Counted from the stretch's first letter, positions 9,125-19,180 are shown. The stretch is 64,000 nt of DNA from Parundibacterium terreum (GCF_014636315.1 NZ_BMED01000007.1:186001-250000); one strand, 5' to 3'. Notes: generated from the letters alone by a model not told the origin. Numbers and translations are program-made.

Positions 9125-9157
9125 GAATTTTCTTCAGTATAGAACGTCAGGCATATC

Positions 9158-10390
9158 ATGAACGCTCCCGAAGCCGTCATCCTGATCAGGCAACACCTGA
9201 TTGATCCAGAGGTTTGCATACGCTGCAATACCTGTGAAGAAACCTGCCCGGTAGACGCCATCACGCACGACAGCCGCAATTACGTCGTCGATGCCGATAA
9301 ATGCAATAGCTGCGGCGCCTGCATCTCGCCTTGTCCTACAGGTTCCATCGACCATTGGCGCACGATGCCCAAGGCCGGCGCCTATACGCTGCAAGAACAG
9401 TTGAGCTGGGATGAGCTGCCGGTGCAACAGGAAATCGCCGCTGATGCGAGTCCCGCGCCGGAAAGCCTGGCTTTCGACGCTGTGCAGGTGAATGCTGCAG
9501 TATCCCCATCCTCGACCACGGCGCCATGGTCGGCTGCCCATCCCTACACCAATCTGTACACCTTGAAAACGCCTATCACGGCCACGGTGGCAGGTAATTT
9601 CCGGCTGACGGCAGATGATGCAGACAGCGATATCCGCCACATCGTGCTGGATTTCGGCAACCAGTTCTTCCCCATCCTGGAAGGCCAGTCCATAGGCGTG
9701 ATTCCTCCAGGTACTGATGCGTCCGGCAAGCCGCACTATATGCGCATGTATTCGGTAGCAAGCCCACGCGACGGCGAGCGCGAGGGTTACAACAATCTTT
9801 CGCTGACCGTAAAGCGGGTAGTGGAAGACTATGACGGCAAGCCAGTGCCGGGAGTGGCATCCAATTATCTGTGCGACTTGCAGAAGGGCGACACGGTAAG
9901 CCTGGCCGGTCCTTTCGGCAGCAGCTACCTGATGCCCAACCATGCCAATGCCAATCTGCTGATGATTTGCACCGGCACAGGTTCTGCCCCCATGCGCGCG
10001 ATGACGGAAAGACGGCGTCGGTTGTTGAAGACACAGGCGAAAGAGCAGAACGGCAAGTTGCTATTGTTTTTCGGCGCCCGCAGGTCGGAAGAATTGCCTT
10101 ATTTTGGCCCCTTGCGCAAATTACCGGCGGAGCTGATCGACATGCACTTGGCGTTTTCCCGCGTCCCGGACCAGCCGCGCGCCTATGTGCAAGACAAGAT
10201 GCTCGATGCCGGCAAGGCGGTGTCCGAACTGCTGGATGGTGACACCTATGTGTATATCTGCGGTCTGAAGGGCATGGAAACCGGCGTGATGCAGGCCTTG
10301 CGGGACATCTGCAAGGATGCAGGCAAGGACTGGTCCGCGCTGCATGCAAGAATGGTCAGCGAAGGCCGCTTCCATGTTGAAACCTATTAG
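9158..10390 (+). CDS. boxA: benzoyl-CoA 2,3-epoxidase reductase subunit BoxA
   Basis: A 410-residue iron-sulfur flavoprotein passing electrons from NADPH to BoxB. The N-terminus carries two 4Fe-4S motifs: cysteines 20, 23, 26 and 30, and cysteines 49, 52, 55 and 59. A linker follows, then a ferredoxin-NADP reductase module with the FAD-binding segment RMYSVASPR and a nucleotide-binding region ([13 protein letters not shown]). It is the third gene of boxCBA. Confidence 0.95.
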   Translation: MNAPEAVILIRQHLIDPEVCIRCNTCEETCPVDAITHDSRNYVVDADKCNSCGACISPCPTGSIDHWRTMPKAGAYTLQEQLSWDELPVQQEIAADASPAPESLAFDAVQVNAAVSPSSTTAPWSAAHPYTNLYTLKTPITATVAGNFRLTADDADSDIRHIVLDFGNQFFPILEGQSIGVIPPGTDASGKPHYMRMYSVASPRDGEREGYNNLSLTVKRVVEDYDGKPVPGVASNYLCDLQKGDTVSLAGPFGSSYLMPNHANANLLMICTGTGSAPMRAMTERRRRLLKTQAKEQNGKLLLFFGARRSEELPYFGPLRKLPAELIDMHLAFSRVPDQPRAYVQDKMLDAGKAVSELLDGDTYVYICGLKGMETGVMQALRDICKDAGKDWSALHARMVSEGRFHVETY

Positions 10391-10412
10391 CACGCCGCAT
10401 ATGAGTAGCCAA

Positions 10413-10437
10413 GCGGGATAGCCTTAGGCTGTCCCGC
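10413..10437 (+). terminator. hairpin after boxA
   Basis: GCGGGA-t-AGCC / GGCT-g-TCCCGC with a 3-nt loop (10413-10437), followed by aacgtctttt. It is a possible partial terminator between boxA and the enoyl-CoA hydratase; the T-run is short. Confidence 0.5.
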
Positions 10438-10495
10438 AACGTCTTTTATCCTCGCCCCAGCTTGTACCTGCCTCCGGGCCTTCCAGAATAAGCCA

Positions 10496-11305
10496 ATGAC
10501 AAATTCCCTCGCGCTAAAAACCAATAATTTCCGTGTTGATATAGAACAGGATGGCATTGCCCATCTGGTGTTCCAGCCCGTGGCCGGCATGCCGGTCACG
10601 GATGCGCAAGGCCATGCGGAACTGGCCACAGTGTGGCCAAGGCTCAGTGCGCGGCCGGATGTCAGCGTCATCCTGGTACGCAGCGAAGGCAAGGCCTTTT
10701 GCGCCGGTGGGGAAATGGCGATGGTGGAAGATATGCTGGTATCGGAGCAGGCGCGCCAGCGGGTGATGCGTGAAGCGCGCGAGCTGGTACGCGGCATGCT
10801 GGATTGCGACAAGCCCATTGTTTCCGCCATCAACGGCGCAGCCGTCGGCGCCGGCCTGGCTGTAGCGCTGCTGGCCGACATCTCGGTGGCATCGCGTACG
10901 GCCAAGCTGATCGACGGCCATACCAAGCTGGGCGTGGCCGCCGGTGACCACGCGGCAATAGTCTGGCCGCTGTTATGCGGCATGGCCAAGGCAAAATACT
11001 ATCTGCTGCTATGCGAAACCCTGAGCGGCGAAGAGGCGGAACGCATAGGCCTGGTCAGCCGCGTTGTCGATGCAGAGGCCTTGCAGCAAGAGGCTTTGCA
11101 GATCGCACAGAAACTGGCGGCAGGCAGCCGTTCGGCACTGTCCGGCACCAAGCGCTCGCTGAATCACTGGATGCAGGCCGCCTGGCCCGCATTCGAGGCA
11201 TCGCTGGCGGCAGAAATGATGGATTTCAGCCAGGCAGATGCACGAGAGGGCGTGCGGGCCATCAAGGAAAAGCGTGCGCCGGTATTTGCACGCACGATGC
11301 CATGA
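10496..11305 (+). CDS. enoyl-CoA hydratase/isomerase family protein
   Basis: A 269-residue crotonase-family protein. The conserved segment [12 protein letters not shown] and the oxyanion-hole region [18 protein letters not shown] are present. It follows boxA and overlaps the downstream MaoC gene by four bases (ATGA). It could carry out hydration or isomerisation of 3,4-dehydroadipyl-CoA towards beta-oxidation, or act on other acyl-CoAs. The family is firm, the substrate is not. Confidence 0.85.
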   Translation: MTNSLALKTNNFRVDIEQDGIAHLVFQPVAGMPVTDAQGHAELATVWPRLSARPDVSVILVRSEGKAFCAGGEMAMVEDMLVSEQARQRVMREARELVRGMLDCDKPIVSAINGAAVGAGLAVALLADISVASRTAKLIDGHTKLGVAAGDHAAIVWPLLCGMAKAKYYLLLCETLSGEEAERIGLVSRVVDAEALQQEALQIAQKLAAGSRSALSGTKRSLNHWMQAAWPAFEASLAAEMMDFSQADAREGVRAIKEKRAPVFARTMP

Positions 11306-11751
11306 AATTTTCTGAAATCAGTGAAGGCAAGAAATTCACCCTGGGGCCGGTGCTGGTGACGGAGGCAGAAATCATGCAGTTCGCCGGCAACTACGACGAC
11401 CAATGGTTCCATACCGATCCCGTGCGTGCTGAACAAGGCCCCTTCCACGGCCTGATCGCCAGCGGCTGGCACACCTGCGCGCTGGCGATGCAAATGGTGT
11501 CGAGGCAGATACTCGCCGGTTCCGAATCCTATGCGTCACCGGGCCTGGCCTATGTCAAATGGCCTAATCCGCTCAGGCCCGGCGATGTGCTGACGCTAAA
11601 GGTGCTGGTACTGGAGTCGCGCATATCGGCATCCCGCCCCTGGCTGGGCATAGTGCGCTGGCAATGGATCATGCTGAACCAGAGCGGCCAGCAAGTGCTT
11701 GATCTGGAGGCGACCAGCATGTTCAAGATAGGCGAAGAGCCGACCGCTTAG
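11302..11751 (+). CDS. MaoC-like (R)-enoyl-CoA hydratase
   Basis: A 149-residue hot-dog-fold protein starting at the ATG at 11302, which overlaps the stop of the enoyl-CoA hydratase. The MaoC signature is present: a catalytic aspartate-histidine arrangement in QWFHTDP and the GLIASGWHT helix. The frame is open 109 codons further upstream but inside the hydratase gene, so that part is ignored. Coupling to a crotonase suggests a joint role in lower-pathway acyl-CoA processing. Confidence 0.85.
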   Translation: MKFSEISEGKKFTLGPVLVTEAEIMQFAGNYDDQWFHTDPVRAEQGPFHGLIASGWHTCALAMQMVSRQILAGSESYASPGLAYVKWPNPLRPGDVLTLKVLVLESRISASRPWLGIVRWQWIMLNQSGQQVLDLEATSMFKIGEEPTA

Positions 11752-12015
11752 GACGTAAGCCGTTCTATCTTTATGTTTTTCTTCTGGCCATAGCGGCAAC
11801 AATTTCCGTGGTTTTGTAAATTCCCGTTAAGACATGTAAATACGGTAATAGCAATGAGTAAAACCGTGTAAAGCCAAATCGGGCACGCGCCGGCATGTGA
11901 CAGCATGCTGAAAATATCAACGGCGCGCGGCACATGGCTTACCTAATCTTCCCTGCTTTTACTGCATATTTCCTGCACCAGTGCACATCGGTTTGCGGCA
12001 GGGCAGGCTCGCGGC

Positions 12016-13392
12016 ATGTCCATGTGGCCCGGTAGGGACAGCACCCGCGATTCGATTCGCGGCCCGCTGGACGAATCGATCTTCGAGCCGCTTGATGAGC
12101 CGGGTCGCGATTCTGCCCCAGAGCCTTTCCATGACTCTAGTCCCGAGCCAGCGAAAGGCGTCTCCGGGAACATTTTCTATCTGGTACTGGTCCAGGCGAT
12201 TACCTACCTGGCACCACTGATCACCCTGCCTTACCTGACACGGACGCTGGACGTTGGCCATTACGCGCTGCTCGGCTTCACGCAGGCCGTCATCCAGTAC
12301 TTTGTGCTGGTCACCGACTATGGCTTTGGCATCACCGCCACCCGGCTGATTGCCATCGATAGCCGGAATAAAAACGCCGTCTCTGCGGTCGTCGCCAATA
12401 CCCTGGCAGTCAAGCTGCTGCTGGCGATCGCCTGCGCGCTGTTTTCGCTGCTGCTGATGGCGGTATTTTCCGACCTGGGAGAAAACGCCTTGCTGCTCGC
12501 CGCCTGTTTTATCGGTGTGCTGGGCAATGCCTTGTTTCCCACCTGGCTGTTTCAGGGACTGGAAAAAATGCAGATGCTGGCCTTCATCACCTGCATGTCC
12601 AGGCTGCTTCCTCTGCCTTTCTTCTTCCTGTTCGTGAAAACACCAGATGACGTTATCCGCGCAGCGATATTGCAAAACATACCGGGTTTGCTGGCCGCGA
12701 TAGCTTCGTTCTATTACCTGTCGCAGCAGGGAATAGTAGGCAGGTCGGCGGTGAGTGCCAGGACCATCAAAGCCATGCTGCAGGAGGGCTGGCCTGTTTT
12801 CCTGTCGAATATGTCGACCAGCTTTTACACCGGCATCAACCTCATCCTGCTGAAGATATTCTCCGGCGCCGACCAGGTGGCGTATTTTGCCGCCACCGAC
12901 AAGATCAGGCTCGCCGCGCAAGGCTTTATACAGCCGATTGCGTCTGCGCTGTTTCCGCGCATCGTTGCGCTGGGCAGGAAAGCGGAGAGTGCCGCCGCCT
13001 CGCGTGCACTGGTTCTCCGCGGCACTGTATTGCTGGTCGCGCTGGAACTTGCCGGTGGCCTGGTGCTGTATTTCGGCGCCGACCTCATTGCCCGCCGCTA
13101 CCTCGGGGCTGATTTCCTGGCCGCCGCTGTTTACCTGAAATCGCTGGCTTTCCTGCCGGTGATCATCGCCGTCGCCACCGTGATTTCGCAGTGGCGCTTC
13201 CTGGCGCTGGGTGAAAGCCGGGTGCTGAGCAGGATCTACCTGATCGCCGGACCGCTGCACGCGCTCTATGCCAGTTATCTGACCTACGCCCACCAATCCA
13301 GCGGCTTGATCGCGAGCCTGTACATCACAGAAATCGGCATCACGCTGGCGATGATCGCGGTTGCCCAGCGCAAGCAGATTCCCCTTCTTTAA
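12016..13392 (+). CDS. polysaccharide/oligosaccharide flippase (Wzx-like)
   Basis: An integral membrane protein of up to 458 residues with many hydrophobic helices, of the MOP/Wzx flippase type. It would move lipid-linked oligosaccharide units across the inner membrane. The first conserved helix (GNIFYLVLVQAITYLAPL) begins only near residue 51. The preceding 50 residues are rich in D, E, P and S, unusual for the family, so either the true start is downstream or the extension is real. A glycosyltransferase follows 54 bp later. Confidence 0.8.
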   Translation: MSMWPGRDSTRDSIRGPLDESIFEPLDEPGRDSAPEPFHDSSPEPAKGVSGNIFYLVLVQAITYLAPLITLPYLTRTLDVGHYALLGFTQAVIQYFVLVTDYGFGITATRLIAIDSRNKNAVSAVVANTLAVKLLLAIACALFSLLLMAVFSDLGENALLLAACFIGVLGNALFPTWLFQGLEKMQMLAFITCMSRLLPLPFFFLFVKTPDDVIRAAILQNIPGLLAAIASFYYLSQQGIVGRSAVSARTIKAMLQEGWPVFLSNMSTSFYTGINLILLKIFSGADQVAYFAATDKIRLAAQGFIQPIASALFPRIVALGRKAESAAASRALVLRGTVLLVALELAGGLVLYFGADLIARRYLGADFLAAAVYLKSLAFLPVIIAVATVISQWRFLALGESRVLSRIYLIAGPLHALYASYLTYAHQSSGLIASLYITEIGITLAMIAVAQRKQIPLL

Positions 13393-13446
13393 ATCTTCAA
13401 CACCCGGGCTTTTGCTCGATGCGGCGACCACTCCAGGACTTTAATC

Positions 13447-14406
13447 ATGCTGATGATAGACATTGCACTCGCTTCTTATAACGGAGAAAAATACATCTCC
13501 GAGCAGATAGATTCCATACTGAGCAGCGAGCTGGACGCCAGCCGCTTTGCATTGAAAAGCATCATCGTCTCCGACAACCGCTCCACGGACCGCACTGCTG
13601 ACATCGTGACCGAGATAGCGCAGCGGCATGACAAGGTGAAATTGACCATCAATGAAAAGCGCGGCGTCATCAATAATTTCAATCACGCGCTGACGCACTC
13701 GACGGCAGACTACATCATGCTGTCCGACCAGGACGATATCTGGCAGCACAACAAGATCCTGCTATCCATGCAAAAGCTGCTGGAAATGGAAGAGGCACAC
13801 GGCAAGGATTGCCCGCTGCTGGTATTCACGGATCTGGCGATTACCGACAGCCGGCTCAATACCGTGCAGCCCTCGTTTTTCGACTATATGAAAATCAAGC
13901 CGGAAGGCTATCAGCTGCCGGCAAACATCTTCCTGTCCAATGTTGCACCTGGGTGCACGATGATATTCAACCGGAAGTTGCTGGAGATGGCGATGCCGGT
14001 GCCCGAACAGGCCGCGATGCATGACTGGTGGCTGATCCTGGTTGCGACCACGTTTGGCAAGGTCGGACACGTAGACCAGGCCACGATCTTCTACAGGCAG
14101 CATGAGGGCAACCAGGTTGGCGCCCGGAGAAGCCGGTATTGGGAAATGCTGTTGCGCCCGCGCGCGAAATGCCGGATGGCGAAAAACAGCCTGGAAATGG
14201 CAGCGCGGCAAGCGCTGGCCTTCAAAAAAAGGTTCGGGTTGATCCCGCACTCCAGCATGGGGGCGATTAATTTCCTGATTACGTTCAGCCATCTTCGCAG
14301 GCTGGAAAGAATTCGCGGGCTGGTGGCCGGAAAGATAGGCTACCGCACTTTTTTCGGCAATGGGCTGCTATATCTGCTGGCGCTGATGCTTCCGGTGTCC
14401 AAGTAA
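13447..14406 (+). CDS. family 2 glycosyltransferase
   Basis: A 319-residue GT-A fold glycosyltransferase. The N-terminal nucleotide-binding segment DIALASYNGEKY and the metal-binding motif SDQDDIW (about residues 97-103) are clear. A hydrophobic C-terminal tail suggests membrane association. It probably adds a sugar to the lipid-linked glycan exported by the neighbouring flippase. No further glycan genes are in view. Confidence 0.85.
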   Translation: MLMIDIALASYNGEKYISEQIDSILSSELDASRFALKSIIVSDNRSTDRTADIVTEIAQRHDKVKLTINEKRGVINNFNHALTHSTADYIMLSDQDDIWQHNKILLSMQKLLEMEEAHGKDCPLLVFTDLAITDSRLNTVQPSFFDYMKIKPEGYQLPANIFLSNVAPGCTMIFNRKLLEMAMPVPEQAAMHDWWLILVATTFGKVGHVDQATIFYRQHEGNQVGARRSRYWEMLLRPRAKCRMAKNSLEMAARQALAFKKRFGLIPHSSMGAINFLITFSHLRRLERIRGLVAGKIGYRTFFGNGLLYLLALMLPVSK

Positions 14407-14559
14407 TTTTTTCCACGCTGGCGGAAATTCCGCCAGGGCTGCCTCGCGGATTTCTCCATAAGGGGGAATTGCAATGCTTTTCCGTTGCTATTCAGTGAAT
14501 TGAGCTTGCCTTGCGGATGTATATTCTCAAGGCCATTTCACTGAACCTGGGAACAGACC

Positions 14560-15117
14560 ATGAGCTCTATCAGCCAGCTATCTTCCGCCTATAACGCGAT
14601 CCTCAGCACGAATACGCTGAAAAAAAACACAGCAGCGCAAATCCCATCTACAGATGCCGATGCAACGGTCGCCAAAACCAGGGAAAAGGACGCTGCGGCT
14701 GCTACTGCAGCCGACAACAAGCCCACACTAACGGTGGCGCTTTTCCCCGACATGTACAACTCCAGGGTAATGGCGGCAGTGGATACCAATGGCGATCAGA
14801 AAATTTCCAAGGAAGAGTACAGCGCCCAGATACGCGCATCGGGAGGTTCGCAATCCAGGGCAGATGCGATGTACAAGAAGATGGACAAGGACAGCGATGG
14901 CACGGTATCTGCGCAAGAGTTCACCGACAGTATCGCCAGCCCCTTCGCCAAGGATGGCTATGCGCAAAAGATTGCGCAACTGATTGAGCAGATACAGGGC
15001 GGGCAAAGCACCGCGCCCTTCAGCGGTACCGTGCTGGATGCAGATGGCAAGGTCAGCCAGGCAAACTCCGATCAGATATTGAGGAATATGGTGCAGGAAT
15101 TTCCCGGCAATATCTGA
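14560..15117 (+). CDS. EF-hand calcium-binding protein
   Basis: A 185-residue protein with two canonical EF-hand loops, DTNGDQKISKEE and DKDSDGTVSAQE, spaced like a paired EF-hand domain. The N-terminus is Ala/Thr/Lys-rich with no clear signal peptide. A third partial D-rich loop (LDADGKVSQ) lies near the C-terminus. It stands alone between the glycosyltransferase and ohrR. Role unknown; calcium binding is inferred from the loops. Confidence 0.8.
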   Translation: MSSISQLSSAYNAILSTNTLKKNTAAQIPSTDADATVAKTREKDAAAATAADNKPTLTVALFPDMYNSRVMAAVDTNGDQKISKEEYSAQIRASGGSQSRADAMYKKMDKDSDGTVSAQEFTDSIASPFAKDGYAQKIAQLIEQIQGGQSTAPFSGTVLDADGKVSQANSDQILRNMVQEFPGNI

Positions 15118-15159
15118 GCTTATCCGCTTTTCTTCGTTCCAGCCGGCCTGTGGTCTTGG

Positions 15160-15636
15160 CTATTTGTGTAGCGAGTTAAACAGGCTGGTGCGCAGCTTGA
15201 TCAGCAAGTCACGCGCTATAGTGAATTCTTCTTGTGACAAACCGCAGGCTTCGAACAAGCCCACGGCAAAAGCCCTTTCCCTCAAAGCCCGTCCTTCGTC
15301 GGTCAGATCGACCCGGACCTGGCGCTCATCGGCAGCATCGCGCTGGCGGGTGACATAACCCATACCTTCCAGCTTCTTCAAGATAGGGGTGAGGGTATTT
15401 GATTCCAGGAACAGCTTTTCACCCAGGCCGCTTACTGTTTGTCCTCGCTCTTCCCACAGCGCAATGATGGTGATGTATTGGGTATAGGTCAGACCCAACT
15501 CGTCCAGCATGGGCTTGTAAGCCTTGCCGAAGGTCAGATTGGCCGAGTAGGTAGCAAAACACAGGAAGTCTGCCAGCGGCAAAATTTCCTGCCTGGCGGA
15601 TTTGGGTGCTTTAGCAAGTTTGCTGACTTTACTCAT
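15160..15636 (-). CDS. ohrR: organic hydroperoxide sensor OhrR (MarR family)
   Basis: A 158-residue MarR-family repressor starting at the ATG at 15636. Cysteines sit at residues 26 and 131, the same 105-residue separation as the redox pair of the Xanthomonas two-cysteine OhrR. The winged-helix region includes LFLESNTLTPILKKLE. It should sense organic hydroperoxides and release the ohr promoters. Both ohr genes lie about 4 kb away, and a 20-bp sequence upstream of ohrR matches sequences ahead of each. Confidence 0.9.
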   Translation of the reverse strand: MSKVSKLAKAPKSARQEILPLADFLCFATYSANLTFGKAYKPMLDELGLTYTQYITIIALWEERGQTVSGLGEKLFLESNTLTPILKKLEGMGYVTRQRDAADERQVRVDLTDEGRALRERAFAVGLFEACGLSQEEFTIARDLLIKLRTSLFNSLHK

Positions 15637-15686
15637 GATGTTTTTCCTGCCTGAAAGAGGTGGTGTATACGCACAATGTAGCACAT

Positions 15687-15706
15687 ATGCGATTCAATCG
15701 CATGCG
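15687..15706. promoter_or_regulatory. putative OhrR operator upstream of ohrR
   Basis: ATGCGATTCAATCGCATGCG. Its first 17 bases are a perfect palindrome around one central base. It aligns over 20 bp with 19126-19145 and 19648-19667 ahead of the two ohr genes. Autoregulation is inferred. Confidence 0.7.
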
Positions 15707-15816
15707 TTTTTAAATTGAATTTGCAATAAGGAAATTGCGGGCAAATGTTGCGGGGGAAGAGGCGCCAAGGCGCAGGCGAGCTATTCAGTCACCCTGCTAA
15801 ACACTATATTCAAGCG

Positions 15817-16314
15817 CTATTTCGCCTTGAATGCCGCGCGCCTTTCCGCGCGTTCGTGTGCATATTTGTCGCTCAGCGACGAGTCCAGGTCCTTGCGCTC
15901 CACCGGCACCTTGCACACCGGGCAGACATTGCTGACGCCCACATCATGTCCGCATGCGCGATGCACGAAGTTGACGGCGATCCCTTCATCCTTGCTCTTG
16001 CACCAGGTTTCACCCCAGGCCCGCAGCGCGTGAATGACGGGATAAAACGCCCGCCCTTTTTCGGTCAAATGATATCCGTGCCGCAAGGGTTTCTCGCTGT
16101 AGGGCCGGCGCTCTATCATCCCGTCGGATTCCAGTGATTTCAAACGCGTGGTCAGCATTTGCGGCGTGGCGGCCGTCTGTATCTGTATTTCTTCGAAGCG
16201 CGTTGCTCCCATGTACAGTTCCCTGAGTATCAGGATGCTCCACCGGTCTCCGGTAACGTCGAGTGAGCGAGAGACCGGACAGACGGTATTCATCGCTTCA
16301 GCCTGGCTTGCCAT
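15817..16314 (-). CDS. HxlR-family transcriptional regulator
   Basis: A 165-residue HxlR-type winged-helix protein. The signature run CPVSRSLDVTGDRWSILILRE opens the DNA-binding domain, followed by TTRLKSLESDGMIERRPY. The C-terminal tail holds the cysteines of CGHDVGVSNVCPVC, which could form a small metal site. It diverges from the isochorismatase-like hydrolase/aldehyde dehydrogenase pair and is their likely regulator. Confidence 0.87.
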   Translation of the reverse strand: MASQAEAMNTVCPVSRSLDVTGDRWSILILRELYMGATRFEEIQIQTAATPQMLTTRLKSLESDGMIERRPYSEKPLRHGYHLTEKGRAFYPVIHALRAWGETWCKSKDEGIAVNFVHRACGHDVGVSNVCPVCKVPVERKDLDSSLSDKYAHERAERRAAFKAK

Positions 16315-16604
16315 AATGAGTATTTCCGAGATTAACTATTAAATTCATAGCCTCAATTTTACCTGCTTTGCCGAATGCACGTGCTGCCCTCCGTTGGTAT
16401 GGCCGTCTCTTACGGCTGCCGGTAGCTCGACCGTAAAAATACGCTATAAGCCCTGCAATGCTTGACACTATGATTTTCATAGTGATATTCTGCGGCCACG
16501 ATACATCGCATCCCGCCGGTATCAAATCGTTCGCGAGGCAGCCTGATGATGACTGTTCCGCACGAACAGTTTTCTTTGCTTTTTAGCACCTCACGGAGGA
16601 CAGA

Positions 16605-17228
16605 ATGACTACCACTACCTACACAAAAGAACGCACTGGCTTATTGCTGGTTGATCCTTACAATGACTTTCTCTCCCATGGCGGCAAGATATTCCCCATG
16701 CTGGAACCGATCGCCAAGGAAGTTAATTTACTCGATAACCTGCGCACGGCGGTAGGCAGCGCGCGGGAAAAAGGCATCCAGGTTTTTTATGTTCCGCACA
16801 GGCGCTGGCAGCCGGGCGATTACGACAACTGGAAACATCCTAATCCAACCCAGCGCCTCATACAGCAGCGCCATTCGTTTGCCAAGGGCACATGGGGCGG
16901 GGAATGGCATCCGGACTTTGTGCCCCAGCAAGGCGACATCATTATCCAGGAGCACTGGGCGCAGAGCGGGTTTGCCAATACCGACCTGGATTTCCAGTTG
17001 AAGCAACAAGGCATCACGCACGTTGTGGTGGTCGGCCTGTTGGCCAATACCTGCATAGAATCCACCGCGCGCTTCGCGATGGAGCTGGGTTACCACGTGA
17101 CACTGGTGCGCGATGCAACTTCTGCGTTCACCAAAGAAATGATGCACGCGGCGCACGAGCTGAACGGCCCTACCTTTGCCCATGAAATTCTGACGACGGC
17201 GGAACTGGTCGCTGCATTGCCAGCCTGA
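16605..17228 (+). CDS. isochorismatase-like cysteine hydrolase
   Basis: A 207-residue cysteine-hydrolase fold protein. The catalytic aspartate is in VDPYNDF and the nucleophilic cysteine in ANTCIESTAR. The usual third catalytic residue, a lysine eight positions before the phenylalanine of SGF in relatives as I recall them (KEHWxxSGF), reads glutamine here (QEHWAQSGF). It precedes an aldehyde dehydrogenase by 17 bp, so the two are probably one operon controlled by the divergent HxlR gene. Substrate unknown. Confidence 0.8.
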   Translation: MTTTTYTKERTGLLLVDPYNDFLSHGGKIFPMLEPIAKEVNLLDNLRTAVGSAREKGIQVFYVPHRRWQPGDYDNWKHPNPTQRLIQQRHSFAKGTWGGEWHPDFVPQQGDIIIQEHWAQSGFANTDLDFQLKQQGITHVVVVGLLANTCIESTARFAMELGYHVTLVRDATSAFTKEMMHAAHELNGPTFAHEILTTAELVAALPA

Positions 17229-17245
17229 ACGGATCGGAGTACATC

Positions 17246-18829
17246 ATGCAACTAACAGGAAAACTCTTGATCGGCGCGCAGGAATTGCCTGCCACGGCAG
17301 GTACGATGAAGGCATTCAATCCGGCATCCAATTCGGAAATCGAACCAGAATTCGCGTTTGGCGGCACTGCCGAAGTAGATCGGGCCGTGCAATTGGCGGA
17401 TGAAGCATTCGACAGCTATAACGCCACGAGCCTGGCACAGCGCGCAGCGTTTCTTGAAAAGATCGCCGACGGCCTGGATGCCGTCGCCCCCGAGCTGGCA
17501 AAACGGGCTTCGTTGGAAACCGGATTGCCCGTTGCGCAACTGGAATGGGAAACAGGGAAGGCGGCGACGCAGTTTCGCCAGTTCGCCGCCGTCGTGCGCC
17601 AGGGGCGCTTCCGGCAGGCTGCCATCGACACGGCACAGCCTGAGCGCCAGCCGCGCGCAAGGATGGATCATCGCCTGCAAAAGATTGCACTCGGCCCGAT
17701 TGCGATCTTTGGCGCCAGCAATTTTCCCATCTCTTATTCAGTGGCGGGCGGCGATACCGCATCGGCGCTGGCAGCCGGTTGCCCGGTGATTTTAAAGGCC
17801 CACAATGCGCATCCGGGGGCTTCCGAGATCCAGGGGCGGGTCATACAACAGGCAGTGCGCGAGGCCGGCCTGCATGAAGGCGTATTCTCGCTGTTGCGGG
17901 GCGGCGGCAATGACATAGGCGAGGCGCTGGTTGATCATCCGCTGATCAAGGGCGTAACCTTCACCGGTTCTGAAGCTGGCGGCATGGCACTGTATCTCCG
18001 CGCGCAGCTTCGGCCCGATCCCATCCCTGTGTTTACCGAGATGACCAGCACCAATCCGACCTTTGTTCTACCCGCAGCACTGGCCGCGCGTGGGGCCGAG
18101 ATAGGCGATGGATTTGCGGAAAGGATGCTGGTAACAGTAGGGCAGGCTTGCTTGAAGCCGGCCATCTTGCTGGCGGTGGACGGCCCCGGATATGCCGAGC
18201 TGAAAAACGCAATGATCGCCCGCGTCGACGCGATGCACGCGCGGACGATGCTGACTCCCGGCATCCATACTTCGTACAAGAAGAATCTGGCACGCCTGGC
18301 GAACTCCGGCGCACATCAGGTCGCCGCCGGCAGCGTTGCGCAAGGAGAGTGGGATGGGCAGTCCTTCCTGTTTGAAGTTGACGGTGCCCAGATGCTGGAC
18401 AGCACGGTTTTGTCAGATGAAGTATTTGGCCCTGCCGCGCTGCTGGTACGGGTTGCAGACCTGGAGCAGATGACAGCAATCGCCAAAAAATTTCGAGGCC
18501 AGTTGTCGGCGACGATGCAGATAGACAGTGCCGATTATCCTGCCGCAACGCGATTGTTGCCGCTGCTGGAGCGCCGCACGGGACGCATCGTCATCAACGC
18601 GTTTGCGCACCCGCAGGAAGTGTCGCATGCATCGATTCATGGCGGGCCTTTTCCGGCGACCTCGGACAGCCGCTTCACCTCGGTCGGCATGAGCGCAATC
18701 GAGCGCTTCTTGCGCCCGGTATGCTACCAGGGCTTTCCGGATGAAATGCTGCCGGAAGCCTTGCAGCATGAGAATCCTCTGGGTATCTGGAGACTTGTCG
18801 ATGGCGAGTTGGCAAAAGCCTCGGCATAG
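17246..18829 (+). CDS. aldehyde dehydrogenase, alpha-ketoglutarate semialdehyde type
   Basis: A 527-residue NADP-type aldehyde dehydrogenase similar to the ketoglutarate semialdehyde dehydrogenases of sugar-acid and hydroxyproline breakdown. The segments FGASNFPISYSVAGGDTASA and FTEMTSTNP (general-base glutamate) are typical. The catalytic cysteine is in VGQACLKP, where the family more often has a bulkier residue before Cys and TNP after it, so substrate preference may differ. It is co-transcribed with the isochorismatase-like hydrolase. Confidence 0.82.
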   Translation: MQLTGKLLIGAQELPATAGTMKAFNPASNSEIEPEFAFGGTAEVDRAVQLADEAFDSYNATSLAQRAAFLEKIADGLDAVAPELAKRASLETGLPVAQLEWETGKAATQFRQFAAVVRQGRFRQAAIDTAQPERQPRARMDHRLQKIALGPIAIFGASNFPISYSVAGGDTASALAAGCPVILKAHNAHPGASEIQGRVIQQAVREAGLHEGVFSLLRGGGNDIGEALVDHPLIKGVTFTGSEAGGMALYLRAQLRPDPIPVFTEMTSTNPTFVLPAALAARGAEIGDGFAERMLVTVGQACLKPAILLAVDGPGYAELKNAMIARVDAMHARTMLTPGIHTSYKKNLARLANSGAHQVAAGSVAQGEWDGQSFLFEVDGAQMLDSTVLSDEVFGPAALLVRVADLEQMTAIAKKFRGQLSATMQIDSADYPAATRLLPLLERRTGRIVINAFAHPQEVSHASIHGGPFPATSDSRFTSVGMSAIERFLRPVCYQGFPDEMLPEALQHENPLGIWRLVDGELAKASA

Positions 18830-19180
18830 GCAAGCTTAAGCGAGGCCGTGAAAGCGGCTTCGCAGCAACTACCTCAAGCGGCATCGGGTTCGCTTTCGGC
18901 CCTTTGCATAGGTAGTGGGCAAATATCATTCAGGAAAGTTTTTTTGTCGGCACCGCAGTAAAGCTGTGGATTTATCGCACTGGTCGCCCACAGTAGCTTA
19001 CTGCTGCGCATATGGATTGATGCCTGCCGGCACCGCTACTATCAACAGCGCCGACTTCATTTAAATCTTTTTTCAAGGATATTCTTGACAGGCGGCGGCT
19101 CGTAGTCCAATATGCAGTCCATCGCATGCGATTGAAGCGGATGCGAATGTTAAATTAACCACTGATATGAGGATACAACC
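18830..19180. other. 351-bp intergenic region with ohr1 promoter
   Basis: No coding frame of interest. It contains a TTGACA (19085-19090), a 17-bp spacer, CAATAT (19108-19113), then the operator-like 20-mer at 19126-19145 and the ohr1 ribosome-binding site. Confidence 0.6.
19126..19145 (+). promoter_or_regulatory. putative OhrR operator upstream of ohr1
   Basis: ATGCGATTGAAGCGGATGCG. It matches the ohrR-upstream site at 17 of 20 positions and lies about 12 bp downstream of a TTGACA-N17-CAATAT promoter, a position suited to repression. Confidence 0.7.

Noticed and set aside
11959-13431. Long minus-strand open frame opposite the flippase
   Set aside because: It is Gln/Arg-rich with no domain, mirrors a clear membrane-protein gene, and has the composition of a shadow frame.
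14418-14436. Palindrome CTGGCGG-AAATT-CCGCCAG after the glycosyltransferase
   Set aside because: No T-tract in either direction, so not called a terminator; too little else to support a function.
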